DNA of 64,000 nucleotides. It comes from Sulfuritalea sp. GTDB taxonomy: Bacteria > Pseudomonadota > Gammaproteobacteria > Burkholderiales > Rhodocyclaceae. Below, one piece after another: positions 50,253-60,147 of this stretch (positions are counted from its first letter, which is position 1; the number at the start of each line of letters is the position of its first letter). The position numbers were made by a program, and so were the translations under genes. The stretch covers positions 62,001 to 126,000 of the forward strand of contig JAOTRV010000008.1 in NCBI GenBank assembly GCA_030247575.1, read 5' to 3'. The notes below the pieces were generated by a model. It saw only the letters and a list, made by a program, of their open reading frames with translations, was not told the DNA's origin and did not search any database.

Positions 50253-51608
50253 CTACCGCATGCCCGGCAACATCCCCTTCATCCCCCGCATCATCTTCTG
50301 CATCCCGCCCTTGGAAAACTGCTTCATCATTTTCTGCGTCTGCTCGAACTGATTCAGCAGGCGATTGACTTCCTGCACCGACACGCCTGCGCCGGTGGCG
50401 ATGCGGCGCTTGCGGTTGGCCTTGATGATTTCGGGTTTGGTACGCTCCAATAGCGTCATCGAATTGATAATGCCTTCGAGGCGGCGCACCGTTTTGTCCT
50501 CCATACCGCCGCCGGCCTTCTGCGCCATGGCGCTGAATTGGGCCGGCAGCTTGTCGAGCATCGCCGCCATGCCGCCCATTTTCTTCATCTGGCCGATCTG
50601 CTCCTTGAAGTCGTTGAGGTCGAAGCCCTTGCCCGACTTCATCTTCTTGACGAATTCCTGCGCCTTGTCCTGATCGACGCCGCGCTGGGCTTCCTCGACC
50701 AGGCCGAGGATGTCGCCCATGCCGAGGATGCGCGAGGCCATGCGCTCGGGATGGAACTCCTCCAGCCCGGTGAGTTTTTCGCCGACGCCGGCGAACTTGA
50801 TCGGCTTGCCGGTAACGTGGCGCACCGACAGCGCCGCGCCGCCGCGCGAATCGCCGTCGAGCTTGGTCAGGATCACACCGGTCAGCGGCAGCGCCTCGTT
50901 GAAGGCCTTCGCCGTATTCACCGCATCCTGGCCGAGCATGGCATCGACCACGAACAAGGTTTCTATGGGCTTCAGCAGCGCGTGCAGATCCTTGATTTCG
51001 GCCATCATCGCGGAGTCGACAGCGAGACGTCCGGCGGTATCGACGAAGATCACATCGTAGTAATGCCGTTTGGCGTGATCCAGCGCGGCGGCGGCGATGT
51101 CGGCGGGCTTTTGCCCGCCGGTGGAGGGGAAAAAGTCGATCCCGGCCTGGGCCGAAACGGCTTTCAACTGTTCGATGGCGGCGGGACGATAAACGTCGCA
51201 ACTGACCGTCAGCACCTTCTTCTTCTGCCGCTCCTTGAGCCACTTGCCCAGCTTGGCCGTGGTCGTCGTCTTGCCCGCGCCCTGCAGGCCGGACATAAGG
51301 ATCACGGCCGGCGGCTGCGTGGCGAGATTGAGGCCGGAACTGGCACCGCCCATCAAGTCGGTCAGTTCGCGATGCACGACGCCGACCAGCGCCTGTCCGG
51401 GCGTCAGGGAACCGATGACCTCCTGCCCCAGCGCCTTTTCCTTGACGCGGGCGATGAAGTCCTTGACCACGGGCAGCGCGACATCGGCCTCCAGCAGGGC
51501 CATGCGCACTTCGCGCAGCATGTCGGAAATGTTTTCGTCGGTCAGGCGTGCCTGTCCGCGCAGGTTTTTTACGACGCGGCCGAGACGCTGGGTGAGGTTA
51601 TCGAGCAT
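50253..51608 (-). CDS. ffh: Signal recognition particle protein Ffh
   Basis: 451 residues. NG GTPase domain with GLQGAGKTTTTAKL (P-loop), DTAGRL and TKLDGD; C-terminal M domain (about 300-451), methionine-rich (KKMGGMAAMLDKL, MMRGMKGMLPGMR). Binds 4.5S RNA and signal sequences. ATG at 51608; the upstream extension is non-homologous. Confidence 0.97.
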   Translation of the reverse strand: MLDNLTQRLGRVVKNLRGQARLTDENISDMLREVRMALLEADVALPVVKDFIARVKEKALGQEVIGSLTPGQALVGVVHRELTDLMGGASSGLNLATQPPAVILMSGLQGAGKTTTTAKLGKWLKERQKKKVLTVSCDVYRPAAIEQLKAVSAQAGIDFFPSTGGQKPADIAAAALDHAKRHYYDVIFVDTAGRLAVDSAMMAEIKDLHALLKPIETLFVVDAMLGQDAVNTAKAFNEALPLTGVILTKLDGDSRGGAALSVRHVTGKPIKFAGVGEKLTGLEEFHPERMASRILGMGDILGLVEEAQRGVDQDKAQEFVKKMKSGKGFDLNDFKEQIGQMKKMGGMAAMLDKLPAQFSAMAQKAGGGMEDKTVRRLEGIINSMTLLERTKPEIIKANRKRRIATGAGVSVQEVNRLLNQFEQTQKMMKQFSKGGMQKMMRGMKGMLPGMR

Positions 51609-51666
51609 GGGGGAAAGGGTGGTTCGGATGCAATAAGAGTAGGGAGGCTTGGTGTAGACTTCGCCG

Positions 51667-52491
51667 ATGCCCGCAATCTTAATGCATCTGCTGGCCGCAG
51701 CCCTGTATGCCGGCCTGGCGGTACATCTTTGGCGCACCCGCTGGCGCGGTCCGGCGCTCGACCAGCCGGCGGGCGGACTCAAGCTCGGTGAGCGCGCTTT
51801 GCTGCTGGCAGCGCTGATCGCTCACGGAGTCAGTCTGCGCATGGCCATTTTCGATGGCGACAGCATGCGTTTCGGCTTCGCCATCGCGCTTTCCGTAATT
51901 CTCTGGCTGGCCATTGCCCTGTACTGGATCGAGAGCTTCTACGCGCGGATGGAAGGCCTGCAGGTTTTAGGCCTGCCGGCAGCGGCCGTGGCAGCCATGC
52001 TGCCGGTCCTGTTCTCCGGGGCCCACGTGCTTGCCAACGCCGGATCCCCCGCGTTTCGCCTGCATTTCCTGATGGCCATGCTGGCCTACAGCCTGTTCAC
52101 GCTGGCCGCCTTGCACGCCCTGCTGATGGCCACGGCCGAAAAGAATTTGCATCGTGGCCGCATCTCGCCCTTCCTGGCCGGTCTGCCGCCCCTGCTGACG
52201 ATGGAAAAGCTGCTGTTCCGCCTGATCCATGTCGCCTTCGTCCTGCTCACCTTCACGCTGATTTCAGGGGTGTTCTTCTCCGAAACCCTGTTCGGCAAGG
52301 CGCTGACCTTCAACCACAAGACCGTCTTCGCCATTCTGTCCTGGCTGATTTTTGCGGCGCTGCTGACGGGTCGTCACTTGCGCGGCTGGCGCGGGCGCGT
52401 GGCGTTGCGCTGGACCCTGGCCGGTTTCGCCGCACTGTTGCTGGCCTATGTCGGCAGCCGCTTCGTGCTTGAGGTAATCCTCGGCCGCTGA
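51667..52491 (+). CDS. CcsA/YpjD-type cytochrome c assembly membrane protein
   Basis: 274 residues, eight membrane helices, of the CcmC/CcsA superfamily (FRLHFLMAMLAYSLFTLAALHALLMA, FNHKTVFAILSWLIFAALL). Paired with ffh in many betaproteobacteria. A haem-handling role is plausible; the tryptophan motif is weak. Confidence 0.85.
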   Translation: MPAILMHLLAAALYAGLAVHLWRTRWRGPALDQPAGGLKLGERALLLAALIAHGVSLRMAIFDGDSMRFGFAIALSVILWLAIALYWIESFYARMEGLQVLGLPAAAVAAMLPVLFSGAHVLANAGSPAFRLHFLMAMLAYSLFTLAALHALLMATAEKNLHRGRISPFLAGLPPLLTMEKLLFRLIHVAFVLLTFTLISGVFFSETLFGKALTFNHKTVFAILSWLIFAALLTGRHLRGWRGRVALRWTLAGFAALLLAYVGSRFVLEVILGR

Positions 52492-53762
52492 TGGACGGAA
52501 TTCCCTTATCCGCGCAGTTCCTTGCCTTGGCAGTGCTGCTGGGCTGTTCCGCCTTCTTTTCCGTAGCCGAAACAGCGATGATGGCGTCGAACCGCCATCG
52601 TCTGCGCCATCTCGCCAGCCAGGGCGATCACGGCGCGAAGCTGGCCCTCGAACTGCTGGGCCGCACCGACAAGATGCTGGGCGTGATCCTGCTCGGCAAC
52701 AATCTGCTCAATGCCGCTACTGCAACCCTGGTATCGGTCATCACCATCGAATTGTTCGGCGAGGAGAAGTGGGCGCTGAGCATCGGCACGTTGCTCGTCA
52801 CCTTTGCCATCCTGGTGTTCGCAGAAATCACGCCGAAGATTCTCGGCGCCGCCCATGCCGACCGCCTGGCTCGAATTCTGGCCTACGTGATCTGGCCCCT
52901 GCTGCGCGCCGCCTACCCGGTCGTCTGGTTCGTCAACCTGTTCGTCGATGGCCTCCTATGGCTGCTGCGCCTCAAGCCCGCCGGCGGTGGCGACAGCTCC
53001 CGACTCAGTGCCGAGGAATTGCGCTCCCTGGTGCTCGAATCCGGCAACTTCATCCCGCAACAGCACCGCTCCATCCTCCTCAACCTGTTCGAACTGGAAC
53101 AGCTGACCGTCGCCGACATCATGACACCGCGCGGCGAAATCGAGGCCATCGACATTGCCGCCCCGATCGAGCAGATCAAGGCCCAGCTCGCGACAAGTTT
53201 TCACACGCGGGTCGTGGTCTACGAGAACGATCCGGCCGACATCATCGGCGTCCTCCACCAGCGACGTCTGCTAGCCGAGGCCTTTGGCGGCGAGATCGAC
53301 CAGATGACACTGCGCGAACAGATGTCCGAGCCCTATTTCATTCCGGCAGCAACCCCGATCTACACCCAGTTGCAGTTCTTTCGCGAAAACCGGCAGCGCA
53401 TGGGCCTCGTGGTCGACGAATACGGCGAGATCGAAGGGCTGGTGACCCTGGAAGACATCATCGAGGAACTGGTCGGCAAATTCACCACGCGCCAGTCGGA
53501 TTTCGGCGCATCGCTCTCCTGGAAGGACGATGGCGTGGTGCTGGTGGACGGCGCGGCCAGCCTGCGGGAACTCAACCGGATGCTGGATCTGGAGTTTCCC
53601 CTCGACGGACCGCGCACGCTCAACGGACTGATCGTCGAGCACCTGCAGGACATTCCCGAAGTGGGCGTTGGCGTACGCGTCGGCGGCGTGCCGATGGAGA
53701 TCGTGCAAACACAGGATCGAAAAGTGAAAATGGTACGGCTTCACCGTCCCGCCGGAGAGTGA
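52491..53762 (+). CDS. CNNM/CorC-type (HlyC/CorC) membrane protein
   Basis: 423 residues: CNNM membrane domain (about 5-190, FFSVAETAMMASNRHRL and FAEITPKILGAAHADR), two CBS domains (about 210-325, ADIMTPRGEIEAID and GLVTLEDIIEEL), and a C-terminal CorC_HlyC domain. Mg2+/Co2+ transport-associated. One base overlap with the upstream stop. Confidence 0.93.
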   Translation: MDGIPLSAQFLALAVLLGCSAFFSVAETAMMASNRHRLRHLASQGDHGAKLALELLGRTDKMLGVILLGNNLLNAATATLVSVITIELFGEEKWALSIGTLLVTFAILVFAEITPKILGAAHADRLARILAYVIWPLLRAAYPVVWFVNLFVDGLLWLLRLKPAGGGDSSRLSAEELRSLVLESGNFIPQQHRSILLNLFELEQLTVADIMTPRGEIEAIDIAAPIEQIKAQLATSFHTRVVVYENDPADIIGVLHQRRLLAEAFGGEIDQMTLREQMSEPYFIPAATPIYTQLQFFRENRQRMGLVVDEYGEIEGLVTLEDIIEELVGKFTTRQSDFGASLSWKDDGVVLVDGAASLRELNRMLDLEFPLDGPRTLNGLIVEHLQDIPEVGVGVRVGGVPMEIVQTQDRKVKMVRLHRPAGE

Positions 53763-53813
53763 TACTCTCGGCATATAGGGCGTAAAATGGAAAATTGGAG
53801 TTTTCGTGTCGGC

Positions 53814-53829
53814 TGGCACCGGTTTTGCT
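53814..53829 (+). promoter_or_regulatory. Sigma-54 promoter upstream of pilC
   Basis: TGGCAC-N5-TTGCT matches the -24/-12 consensus exactly (GG-N10-GC). It lies about 104 bp before the pilC start codon. Confidence 0.8.
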
Positions 53830-53932
53830 AGCCTCAGGCGGTTGCTGGAACCTCCCCGTTTCAGTGAGGGTTAAGGGTATTTGTCGGCGTTGAGCGCAGC
53901 GGCCGAAACGAAAAATCAAGCAGGAGAAGCCA

Positions 53933-55165
53933 ATGGCCACAGCAGGCAATGAGGAAAAGAAGGGGGGTCCGAAGGAACTCCATTTTTCCTGGGAAGGCAA
54001 GAACAAGGCCGGCAAGACCATGCGCGGCGAAATCAAGGCCGCCAGCGAAGCGACGGCGCATGCGGCATTGCGGCGGCAGGGCATCAATGTCACCAAGCTC
54101 AAGAAGCTGAAGACCAGCTCCGGCGGCAAGGTCTCTGACAAGGACATCACGCTTTTCTCCCGCCAGCTTGCCACCATGGTCAAGTCCGGCGTGCCGCTGC
54201 TGCAATCCTTCGACATCGTCGGCAAGGGCACCAACAATCCGGCCCTGGCCAAGCTGCTGTTCGACATCAAGGCCGATGTCGAAACCGGCGCCAACCTCGC
54301 CACCGCCTTTCGCAAGTACCCGATGTACTTCGACGCGCTGTTCTGCAATCTGGTAGAGGCCGGCGAGCAGGCCGGTATTCTCGACACCCTGCTCGATCGC
54401 CTGGCAACCTACAAGGAGAAAATCCAGGCGATCAAGGCCAAGATCAAGAGTGCCCTGACCTACCCGATCGCCATTCTCATCATCGCCTTCATCATCACCG
54501 CGGTCATCATGATTTTCGTGGTGCCCGCGTTCAAAGGCGTGTTCGCCAGCTTCGGCGGCGAGCTTCCCGCCCCGACGCTGATCGTCATCGCGATTTCCGA
54601 TTACTTCACCGCCAACTGGTATCTGATCTTCGGCGGCATCTACGGCGTGTTTGTCGGCATTTCCCAAGTCTTCAAACGCTCGACGGCCTTGCAGATCGCA
54701 AAAGACAAGTATTCCCTGAAAATGCCTGTTTTCGGCGACATGCTGACCAAATCCTCGATCGCGCGCTGGACGCGAACCCTGTCCACCATGTTTGCCGCCG
54801 GCGTGCCGCTGGTCGAGGCCCTCGATTCGGTCGGCGGCGCCGCCGGCAACTATGTTTACGCCATGGGAACCAAGAAGATTCAGGCCGAGGTCAGCACGGG
54901 TTCCAGCCTGACGGTGTCGATGGAAAATTCCGGGCTTTTCCCGCCGATGGTGACGCAAATGGTCGCCATCGGTGAAGAATCCGGTCAGCTCGACTCCATG
55001 CTGGGCAAGACCGCGGATTTCTACGAAGCAGAAGTCGACGAGGCGGTCGAAGCACTCTCGAGCCTGATGGAACCGATGATCATGGTCTTCCTTGGCGGCC
55101 TGATCGGCGGCCTCGTGGTCGCCATGTACCTACCGATCTTCAAGCTCGGCTCCGTCGTAGGCTGA
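53933..55165 (+). CDS. pilC: Type IV pilus inner-membrane protein PilC
   Basis: 410 residues, two T2SSF domains (about 75-200 and 280-400), each with a helical bundle and three membrane helices overall. Motifs FSRQLATMVKSGVPLLQSF and WTRTLSTMFAAGVPLVEAL are the duplicated family signature. Pilus-assembly platform. Followed after 9 bp by pilD. Confidence 0.95.
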   Translation: MATAGNEEKKGGPKELHFSWEGKNKAGKTMRGEIKAASEATAHAALRRQGINVTKLKKLKTSSGGKVSDKDITLFSRQLATMVKSGVPLLQSFDIVGKGTNNPALAKLLFDIKADVETGANLATAFRKYPMYFDALFCNLVEAGEQAGILDTLLDRLATYKEKIQAIKAKIKSALTYPIAILIIAFIITAVIMIFVVPAFKGVFASFGGELPAPTLIVIAISDYFTANWYLIFGGIYGVFVGISQVFKRSTALQIAKDKYSLKMPVFGDMLTKSSIARWTRTLSTMFAAGVPLVEALDSVGGAAGNYVYAMGTKKIQAEVSTGSSLTVSMENSGLFPPMVTQMVAIGEESGQLDSMLGKTADFYEAEVDEAVEALSSLMEPMIMVFLGGLIGGLVVAMYLPIFKLGSVVG

Positions 55166-55174
55166 ATACCGGAA

Positions 55175-56029
55175 ATGATCGCCCGACTCGCCGATCCGGC
55201 GGTGTTTGCACTCGTCGCCGGATTGCTGGGCCTGATGATCGGCAGCTTCCTCAATGTCGTCATCCATCGCCTGCCGATCATGATGGAACGCGACTGGGCG
55301 GCACAGTGCGCCGAACTGAAAGGCGACGCTCCGCCCGCTTTCGAGCCGCTTTCGCTGGCGCGCCCGCGTTCGCGCTGCCCGCAGTGCGGCCATCCGATCA
55401 CCGCCCTGGAGAACATTCCGGTCGTCAGCTGGCTGGCGCTGCGCGGGAAGTGCAAGGGCTGCGCGGCGCCGATTTCGATTCGCTATCCGCTGATCGAAGC
55501 GCTGACCGGGCTGCTGTTTGCCTATGCCGCCTGGCACTTCGGCTTCACTGCGGCAGGCCTCGGCGCCTTGGCATTGCTGACGGCGCTGATTGCCCTGACC
55601 GGCATCGATTTCGATACCCAGCTGTTGCCCGACGACATCACCCTGCCCCTGCTTTGGCTGGGGCTCGCGCTCAACGCCTTCGGCGTATACACGGACTTGA
55701 AAAGCGCCGTGATCGGCGCCATGGCCGGTTATTTGTCGCTTTGGACCGTTTACTGGGCATTCAAGCTGATCACGGGCAAGGAGGGCATGGGCTATGGCGA
55801 CTTCAAGCTGCTGGCGGCGCTCGGGGCCTGGCTCGGCTGGCAGATGCTGCCGCTGACGGTCCTGCTTTCATCGCTGGTGGGCGCCGTGGTCGGCATCGCG
55901 CTGATGGTTGTTGCCCGTCACGGGCGCAACGTTCCGATTCCCTTCGGCCCCTATCTGGCTGCAGCGGGTGCAATTGCCCTGCTTTGGGGCAAACCCCTGA
56001 CCCACGCCTACCTCGGCATCACGCTGTAG
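55175..56029 (+). CDS. pilD: Prepilin peptidase/N-methyltransferase PilD
   Basis: 284 residues: N-terminal FLNVVIHRLPIMMERD, a zinc-binding pair CPQCGHP and CKGCAAP, and catalytic aspartates in GIDFDTQLLPDD and GMGYGDFKLLAALGAW. Cleaves and methylates type IV prepilins at the membrane. Confidence 0.96.
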   Translation: MIARLADPAVFALVAGLLGLMIGSFLNVVIHRLPIMMERDWAAQCAELKGDAPPAFEPLSLARPRSRCPQCGHPITALENIPVVSWLALRGKCKGCAAPISIRYPLIEALTGLLFAYAAWHFGFTAAGLGALALLTALIALTGIDFDTQLLPDDITLPLLWLGLALNAFGVYTDLKSAVIGAMAGYLSLWTVYWAFKLITGKEGMGYGDFKLLAALGAWLGWQMLPLTVLLSSLVGAVVGIALMVVARHGRNVPIPFGPYLAAAGAIALLWGKPLTHAYLGITL

Positions 56030-56048
56030 CCCTTGCAAACGCAGGCGT

Positions 56049-56086
56049 CCGGCCCCATTTCCAATTGGTTGGGGTAACGGGGCCGG
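56049..56086 (+). terminator. Terminator-like hairpin after pilD
   Basis: CCGGCCCC/GGGGCCGG stem with an inner CCCC/GGGG pairing, no U-run. Function uncertain. Confidence 0.4.
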
Positions 56087-56146
56087 GCGGGTGCGCCAAG
56101 GCCTTCAGTTATAATCTCTTTTTTTGCCACAATGCCGGAGAATGTC

Positions 56147-56407
56147 ATGCCAATCTACGCTTATCGCTGCACCGAATGCGGCTTTGAGAAAGATGTCATG
56201 CGGAAAATCAGCGATCCGCTATTGACGACCTGTCCCGAATGCAAGACCGAGCACTTCGCCAAGCAGCTGACCGCCCCCGGCTTTCAGCTCAAGGGCAATG
56301 GCTGGTACGCCACCGACTTCAAGGGAGGCGGCTGCAGCGCAGCTGCCAAGAGCGATAATCCCCCGCCCTGCCAGGGTGGCACGGGCAGCTGCGCCGCCAA
56401 CAGCTGA
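56147..56407 (+). CDS. FmdB-type zinc ribbon protein
   Basis: 86 residues, CxxC pairs CTECGF and CPECKT (zinc ribbon), then a Gly/Ser/Cys-rich tail. A TATAAT-like -10 at 56110-56115 precedes it. FmdB-family small regulators/chaperones of unknown partner. First of the fmdB-DUF502-aspS cluster. Confidence 0.9.
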   Translation: MPIYAYRCTECGFEKDVMRKISDPLLTTCPECKTEHFAKQLTAPGFQLKGNGWYATDFKGGGCSAAAKSDNPPPCQGGTGSCAANS

Positions 56408-56418
56408 TCGCATTTGCC

Positions 56419-57039
56419 TTGAAAAAGTACTTCATCACGGGATTGCTGATCTGGATCCCGCTGGCGATCACGGCGTGGGTGCTGTCCCTGATCGTCCGTT
56501 CCATGGATCAGTCGCTGCTGCTGTTGCCGCAGGCGATACAGCCGGAGCGCCTGCTGGGAATCTATATCCCCGGGCTTGGCGCGCTGGCGACCCTGCTGGT
56601 GGTGTTCCTTACCGGCCTGGTGACGACGAACATCGTCGGCCAGCGACTGGTGCGCTTCTGGGAAGGCGTGCTCGCCCGCATTCCGGTGGTGAAGTCGATC
56701 TACTACAGCGTCAAGCAGGTCAGCGATACGCTGTTTTCGGGCACCGGAGTCGCATTCCGCAAGGTCTTGCTGGTCCGCTATCCGCATCCCGAAGCCTGGT
56801 CGGTGGCGTTTCAGACCGGAAATCCGGCCCGCGACGTCGCCGACATGCTGCCGGATGAACATGTCGGAGTCTTCATCCCGACCACGCCGAGCCCGGTCAA
56901 TGGTTTCTTCTTCTTCGTCAAACGGAAGGACGTCATCGAACTCGACATGAACGTCGACGAAGCCCTGAAGTACATCGTCTCCATGGGCGTCGTCGCCCCG
57001 CCCATGAGGAATCCCCGCGGGCGCGCCCAGAATCAGTAA
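56419..57039 (+). CDS. DUF502 membrane protein
   Basis: 206 residues from a TTG start ([22 protein letters not shown]). Two membrane helices (about 5-28 and 52-78), then a soluble domain ([22 protein letters not shown]). Conserved near aspS in proteobacteria; function unknown. Confidence 0.88.
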   Translation: MKKYFITGLLIWIPLAITAWVLSLIVRSMDQSLLLLPQAIQPERLLGIYIPGLGALATLLVVFLTGLVTTNIVGQRLVRFWEGVLARIPVVKSIYYSVKQVSDTLFSGTGVAFRKVLLVRYPHPEAWSVAFQTGNPARDVADMLPDEHVGVFIPTTPSPVNGFFFFVKRKDVIELDMNVDEALKYIVSMGVVAPPMRNPRGRAQNQ

Positions 57040-57076
57040 CCGCCCCTTGCGGGCATCACAACAGTCCGGAAATCCT

Positions 57077-58876
57077 ATGCGTACCCACTACTGCGGCGAG
57101 GTGAATGCCTCCCATGTCGATCAGGTTGTCACTCTTTGCGGCTGGAACCATCGCCGGCGCGATCACGGCGGCGTGATCTTCATCGACCTGCGCGACCGTG
57201 AAGGACTGGCACAGATCGTCTGCGATCCCGACCGGCCCGAAATGTTCAAGATCGCCGAAGACGTGCGCAACGAATTCGTCCTGAAAGTTACCGGCAAGGT
57301 GCGCCGGCGGCCGGCCGGCACCGAGAACCCCAACCTGGCCTCGGGCGAAATCGAAATCCTCTGTCATGAACTCGAAGTACTCAACACGGCCGTCACGCCG
57401 CCCTTCCAGCTCGACGAAGACAATCTCTCGGAAAACGTGCGCCTGACCCATCGCGTCATCGATCTGCGCCGACCGCAGATGCAGAAGAACCTGATGCTGC
57501 GCTACAAGGTCGCCATGGCCTTCCGTCGCTTCCTCGACGACAAGGGCTTCATCGACATCGAAACGCCGATGCTGACCAAATCGACGCCCGAGGGCGCACG
57601 CGACTATCTGGTGCCTTCGCGCGTGCATCCCGGCCAGTTCTTCGCCTTGCCGCAATCGCCGCAGTTGTTCAAGCAACTGCTGATGGTGGCCGGCTACGAC
57701 CGCTACTACCAGATCACCAAGTGCTTCCGCGACGAGGACTTGCGGGCCGACCGCCAGCCGGAATTCACCCAGGTCGATATCGAAACCTCCTTCCTCGGCG
57801 AGGACCAGATCATGGCGCTGATGGAAGAAATGATCCGCAGCGTTTTCAAGCAGGGACTGGATGTCGATCTGCCCGATCCCTTCCCGCGCATTACCTACGC
57901 CGAAGCCATGAGTCGCTATGGCTCCGACAAGCCCGACCTGCGCGTCACGCTCGAACTCACCGACGTCACCGATGCGGTGGCCGACGTCGCCTTCAAGGTG
58001 TTCAGCGGGCCGGCGACCTCCGGCGGCCGCGTCGCGGCGCTGCGCGTGCCGGGCGGCGCCCAATTGACGCGGGGCGAGATCGACGGCTACACCGAGTTCG
58101 TCAAGATCTACGGCGCGCGCGGGCTGGCCTACATCAAGGTCAATGACGCCGCGAAGCTCAACGAAGAAGGCCTGCAGTCCCCGATCGTCAAGAATCTCCA
58201 CGCGGCGGCCCTGAAGACCATCGTCGAGCGCACCGGAGCCCAATCCGGCGATCTGATTTTCTTCGGCGCGGACAAGACCAAGATCGTCAATGACGCGCTC
58301 GGAGCGCTGCGCACCAAGCTCGGCCACGAGAAGGGCTATGTCGACGGTTCGGCCTGGCGTCCGCTGTGGGTCGTGGATTTCCCGATGTTCGAATTCGACG
58401 AGGACAACCAGCGCTGGAGCGCGTGCCACCACCCCTTCACCAGCCCCAAGGACGGGCACGAGGAACTCATGGCGAGCGATCCGGGCAAGTGCCTGGCCAA
58501 GGCCTACGACCTGGCGTTGAACGGCTGGGAAATGGGCGGCGGTTCGGTGCGTATCCATCGCGCCGACGTGCAGGCCAAGGTGTTCCATGCGCTTGGCATC
58601 AGTCCCGAGGAGCAGCAGGTCAAGTTCGGCTTCCTGCTCGACGCGCTGAAGTACGGCGCGCCGCCCCACGGCGGCCTGGCCTTCGGTCTCGATCGCATCG
58701 TCACCATGATGGCCGGCGCGGAGTCGATTCGCGACGTGATCGCCTTCCCCAAGACGCAGCGCGCCCAGTGCCTGCTGACCGACGCGCCGTCCGACGTGGA
58801 TGAAAAGCAGTTGCGCGAACTGCACATCCGCTTGCGCCAGAAGGTCGAGACCCAAGTCGAGGTCGGCAAGGGCTGA
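57077..58876 (+). CDS. aspS: Aspartyl-tRNA synthetase
   Basis: 599 residues: OB-fold anticodon domain (about 1-110), class II catalytic core with [19 protein letters not shown] (motif 2), bacterial GAD insertion (about 290-425), and [14 protein letters not shown] (motif 3). Normal length. Confidence 0.97.
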   Translation: MRTHYCGEVNASHVDQVVTLCGWNHRRRDHGGVIFIDLRDREGLAQIVCDPDRPEMFKIAEDVRNEFVLKVTGKVRRRPAGTENPNLASGEIEILCHELEVLNTAVTPPFQLDEDNLSENVRLTHRVIDLRRPQMQKNLMLRYKVAMAFRRFLDDKGFIDIETPMLTKSTPEGARDYLVPSRVHPGQFFALPQSPQLFKQLLMVAGYDRYYQITKCFRDEDLRADRQPEFTQVDIETSFLGEDQIMALMEEMIRSVFKQGLDVDLPDPFPRITYAEAMSRYGSDKPDLRVTLELTDVTDAVADVAFKVFSGPATSGGRVAALRVPGGAQLTRGEIDGYTEFVKIYGARGLAYIKVNDAAKLNEEGLQSPIVKNLHAAALKTIVERTGAQSGDLIFFGADKTKIVNDALGALRTKLGHEKGYVDGSAWRPLWVVDFPMFEFDEDNQRWSACHHPFTSPKDGHEELMASDPGKCLAKAYDLALNGWEMGGGSVRIHRADVQAKVFHALGISPEEQQVKFGFLLDALKYGAPPHGGLAFGLDRIVTMMAGAESIRDVIAFPKTQRAQCLLTDAPSDVDEKQLRELHIRLRQKVETQVEVGKG

Positions 58877-58878
58877 GC

Positions 58879-59253
58879 ATGCGGAAATTTCTGTGCGCAC
58901 TTGTCGGTGTCGCACTTTTCGGTACGGCACTGGCGCGGAATGATTCCGCCGGTATCGTCCTGGCGGAGCAACTGCCGCCCGAAGCGCGCCAGACCCTGAA
59001 ACTGATCGACGGCGGCGGGCCGTTCCCCTACCGTCGCGACGGCATCGTGTTCAAGAACCTCGAACGGCGCCTGCCGCAACAGCCGCGCGGCTACTATCGC
59101 GAATACACGGTGCCGACTCCCGGCAGAACGGACCGCGGTGCGCGGCGGATCGTCGCCGGCGAACAGCCGCCTGTGGTGTTCTACTACACTGACGATCATT
59201 ACCGCAGCTTCCGCCGAATCCTGCGCCAGGACCAAAGCAATGAGCGCCGTTGA
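58879..59253 (+). CDS. Secreted barnase-like ribonuclease
   Basis: 124 residues: signal peptide (about 1-19), then a microbial guanyl-specific RNase fold: DGIVFKNLERRLPQ, catalytic Glu in YYREYTV, Arg in GRTDRGARR, His in YTDDHYRSF. Secreted toxin or scavenging RNase. Overlaps the barstar gene by 14 bp, so the two are coupled. Confidence 0.87.
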   Translation: MRKFLCALVGVALFGTALARNDSAGIVLAEQLPPEARQTLKLIDGGGPFPYRRDGIVFKNLERRLPQQPRGYYREYTVPTPGRTDRGARRIVAGEQPPVVFYYTDDHYRSFRRILRQDQSNERR

Positions 59254-59695
59254 CCATTACCACGCCCTGTTTGCCGATGCCGCCAGGGCCGGCGTCCATC
59301 ATTTGCCGCATGGCGACTTGGAGCCGCTGATCGCCGGCGCCGAAGCCGCCGGCTGCCTGGTGCAGCGCGTCGATCTGGCGCAGGTACGCAACAAGAACGA
59401 GATGCTCGACGCGATCGGCAAGACGCTCGGCTTTCCCGACTGGTTCGGTCACAACTGGGATGCGTTGAACGATTGCCTGCTCGACATGGGCTGGCGTCCG
59501 GCCGAAGGCTACGTCACGCTGCTCGATCATTGCGATGGCATCCATGGCCGTGCCGAGGCCGATTTCGTGGCCCTGATGCAGGCGTTCCAGTCCGCTGCGG
59601 AAGAGTGGCGCCAACAGGGCGTGCCCTTCTGGTGCCTGGTCGACATGCAGGCCGACGGCATCGCCTGGCTGCCTACGGTCGCCCAACCCGGCTGA
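59240..59695 (+). CDS. Barstar-like inhibitor
   Basis: 151 residues, longer than barstar (about 90) at both ends. The core (VDLAQVRNKNEMLDAIGKTLGFPDWFGHNWDALNDCLLDM) is the barstar signature, with its acidic helix. Cytoplasmic protection against the adjacent RNase is inferred. Confidence 0.88.
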   Translation: MSAVDHYHALFADAARAGVHHLPHGDLEPLIAGAEAAGCLVQRVDLAQVRNKNEMLDAIGKTLGFPDWFGHNWDALNDCLLDMGWRPAEGYVTLLDHCDGIHGRAEADFVALMQAFQSAAEEWRQQGVPFWCLVDMQADGIAWLPTVAQPG

Positions 59696-60147
59696 TGAAA
59701 TACAAGAAGCCCGTCTCGGTGCTGGTAGTGATCCACACCGCGGCGCTGGACGTGCTGCTCCTGGAACGCGCGCGCCATCCGGGCTTCTGGCAATCGGTCA
59801 CCGGCAGCCAGGAAGACGACGAACCGCTGCTCGAAACGGCGCGGCGCGAAGTGCTCGAGGAGACCGGCATCGCTGCCTCTCCCGCGGACTTCATCGACTG
59901 GCAATCGACCAACCGCTACGAGATCTTCGCCGAGTGGCGCTACCGCTACGCGCCCGGCGTCACGCACAACACCGAGCATGTCTTCAGCCTTTGCCTGCCC
60001 GAACAGGCTGCCGTGACCATCGCGCCCGACGAGCATCTGGCCTGGCGTTGGCTGCCGTGGCGGGAAGCCGCAGCCGCCTGCTTTTCATGGAGCAACCGCG
60101 ACGCCATCCTCGAATTGCCGCAACGACGGGTCAGTAGGCGAGGCTGA
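59695..60147 (+). CDS. nudB: Dihydroneopterin triphosphate diphosphatase (NudB)
   Basis: 150 residues with a Nudix box (GSQEDDEPLLETARREVLEE, then TGI) and NudB-like KKPVSVLVVIHT and NRYEIFAEWRYRYAPGVTHNTEHVFSL. Folate biosynthesis step. 1-base overlap with the barstar stop. Confidence 0.9.
   Translation: MKYKKPVSVLVVIHTAALDVLLLERARHPGFWQSVTGSQEDDEPLLETARREVLEETGIAASPADFIDWQSTNRYEIFAEWRYRYAPGVTHNTEHVFSLCLPEQAAVTIAPDEHLAWRWLPWREAAAACFSWSNRDAILELPQRRVSRRG

Noticed and set aside
57056-58930. 624-codon minus-strand frame opposite aspS
   Set aside because: Antisense shadow of aspS; composition is typical of reverse-frame translation.
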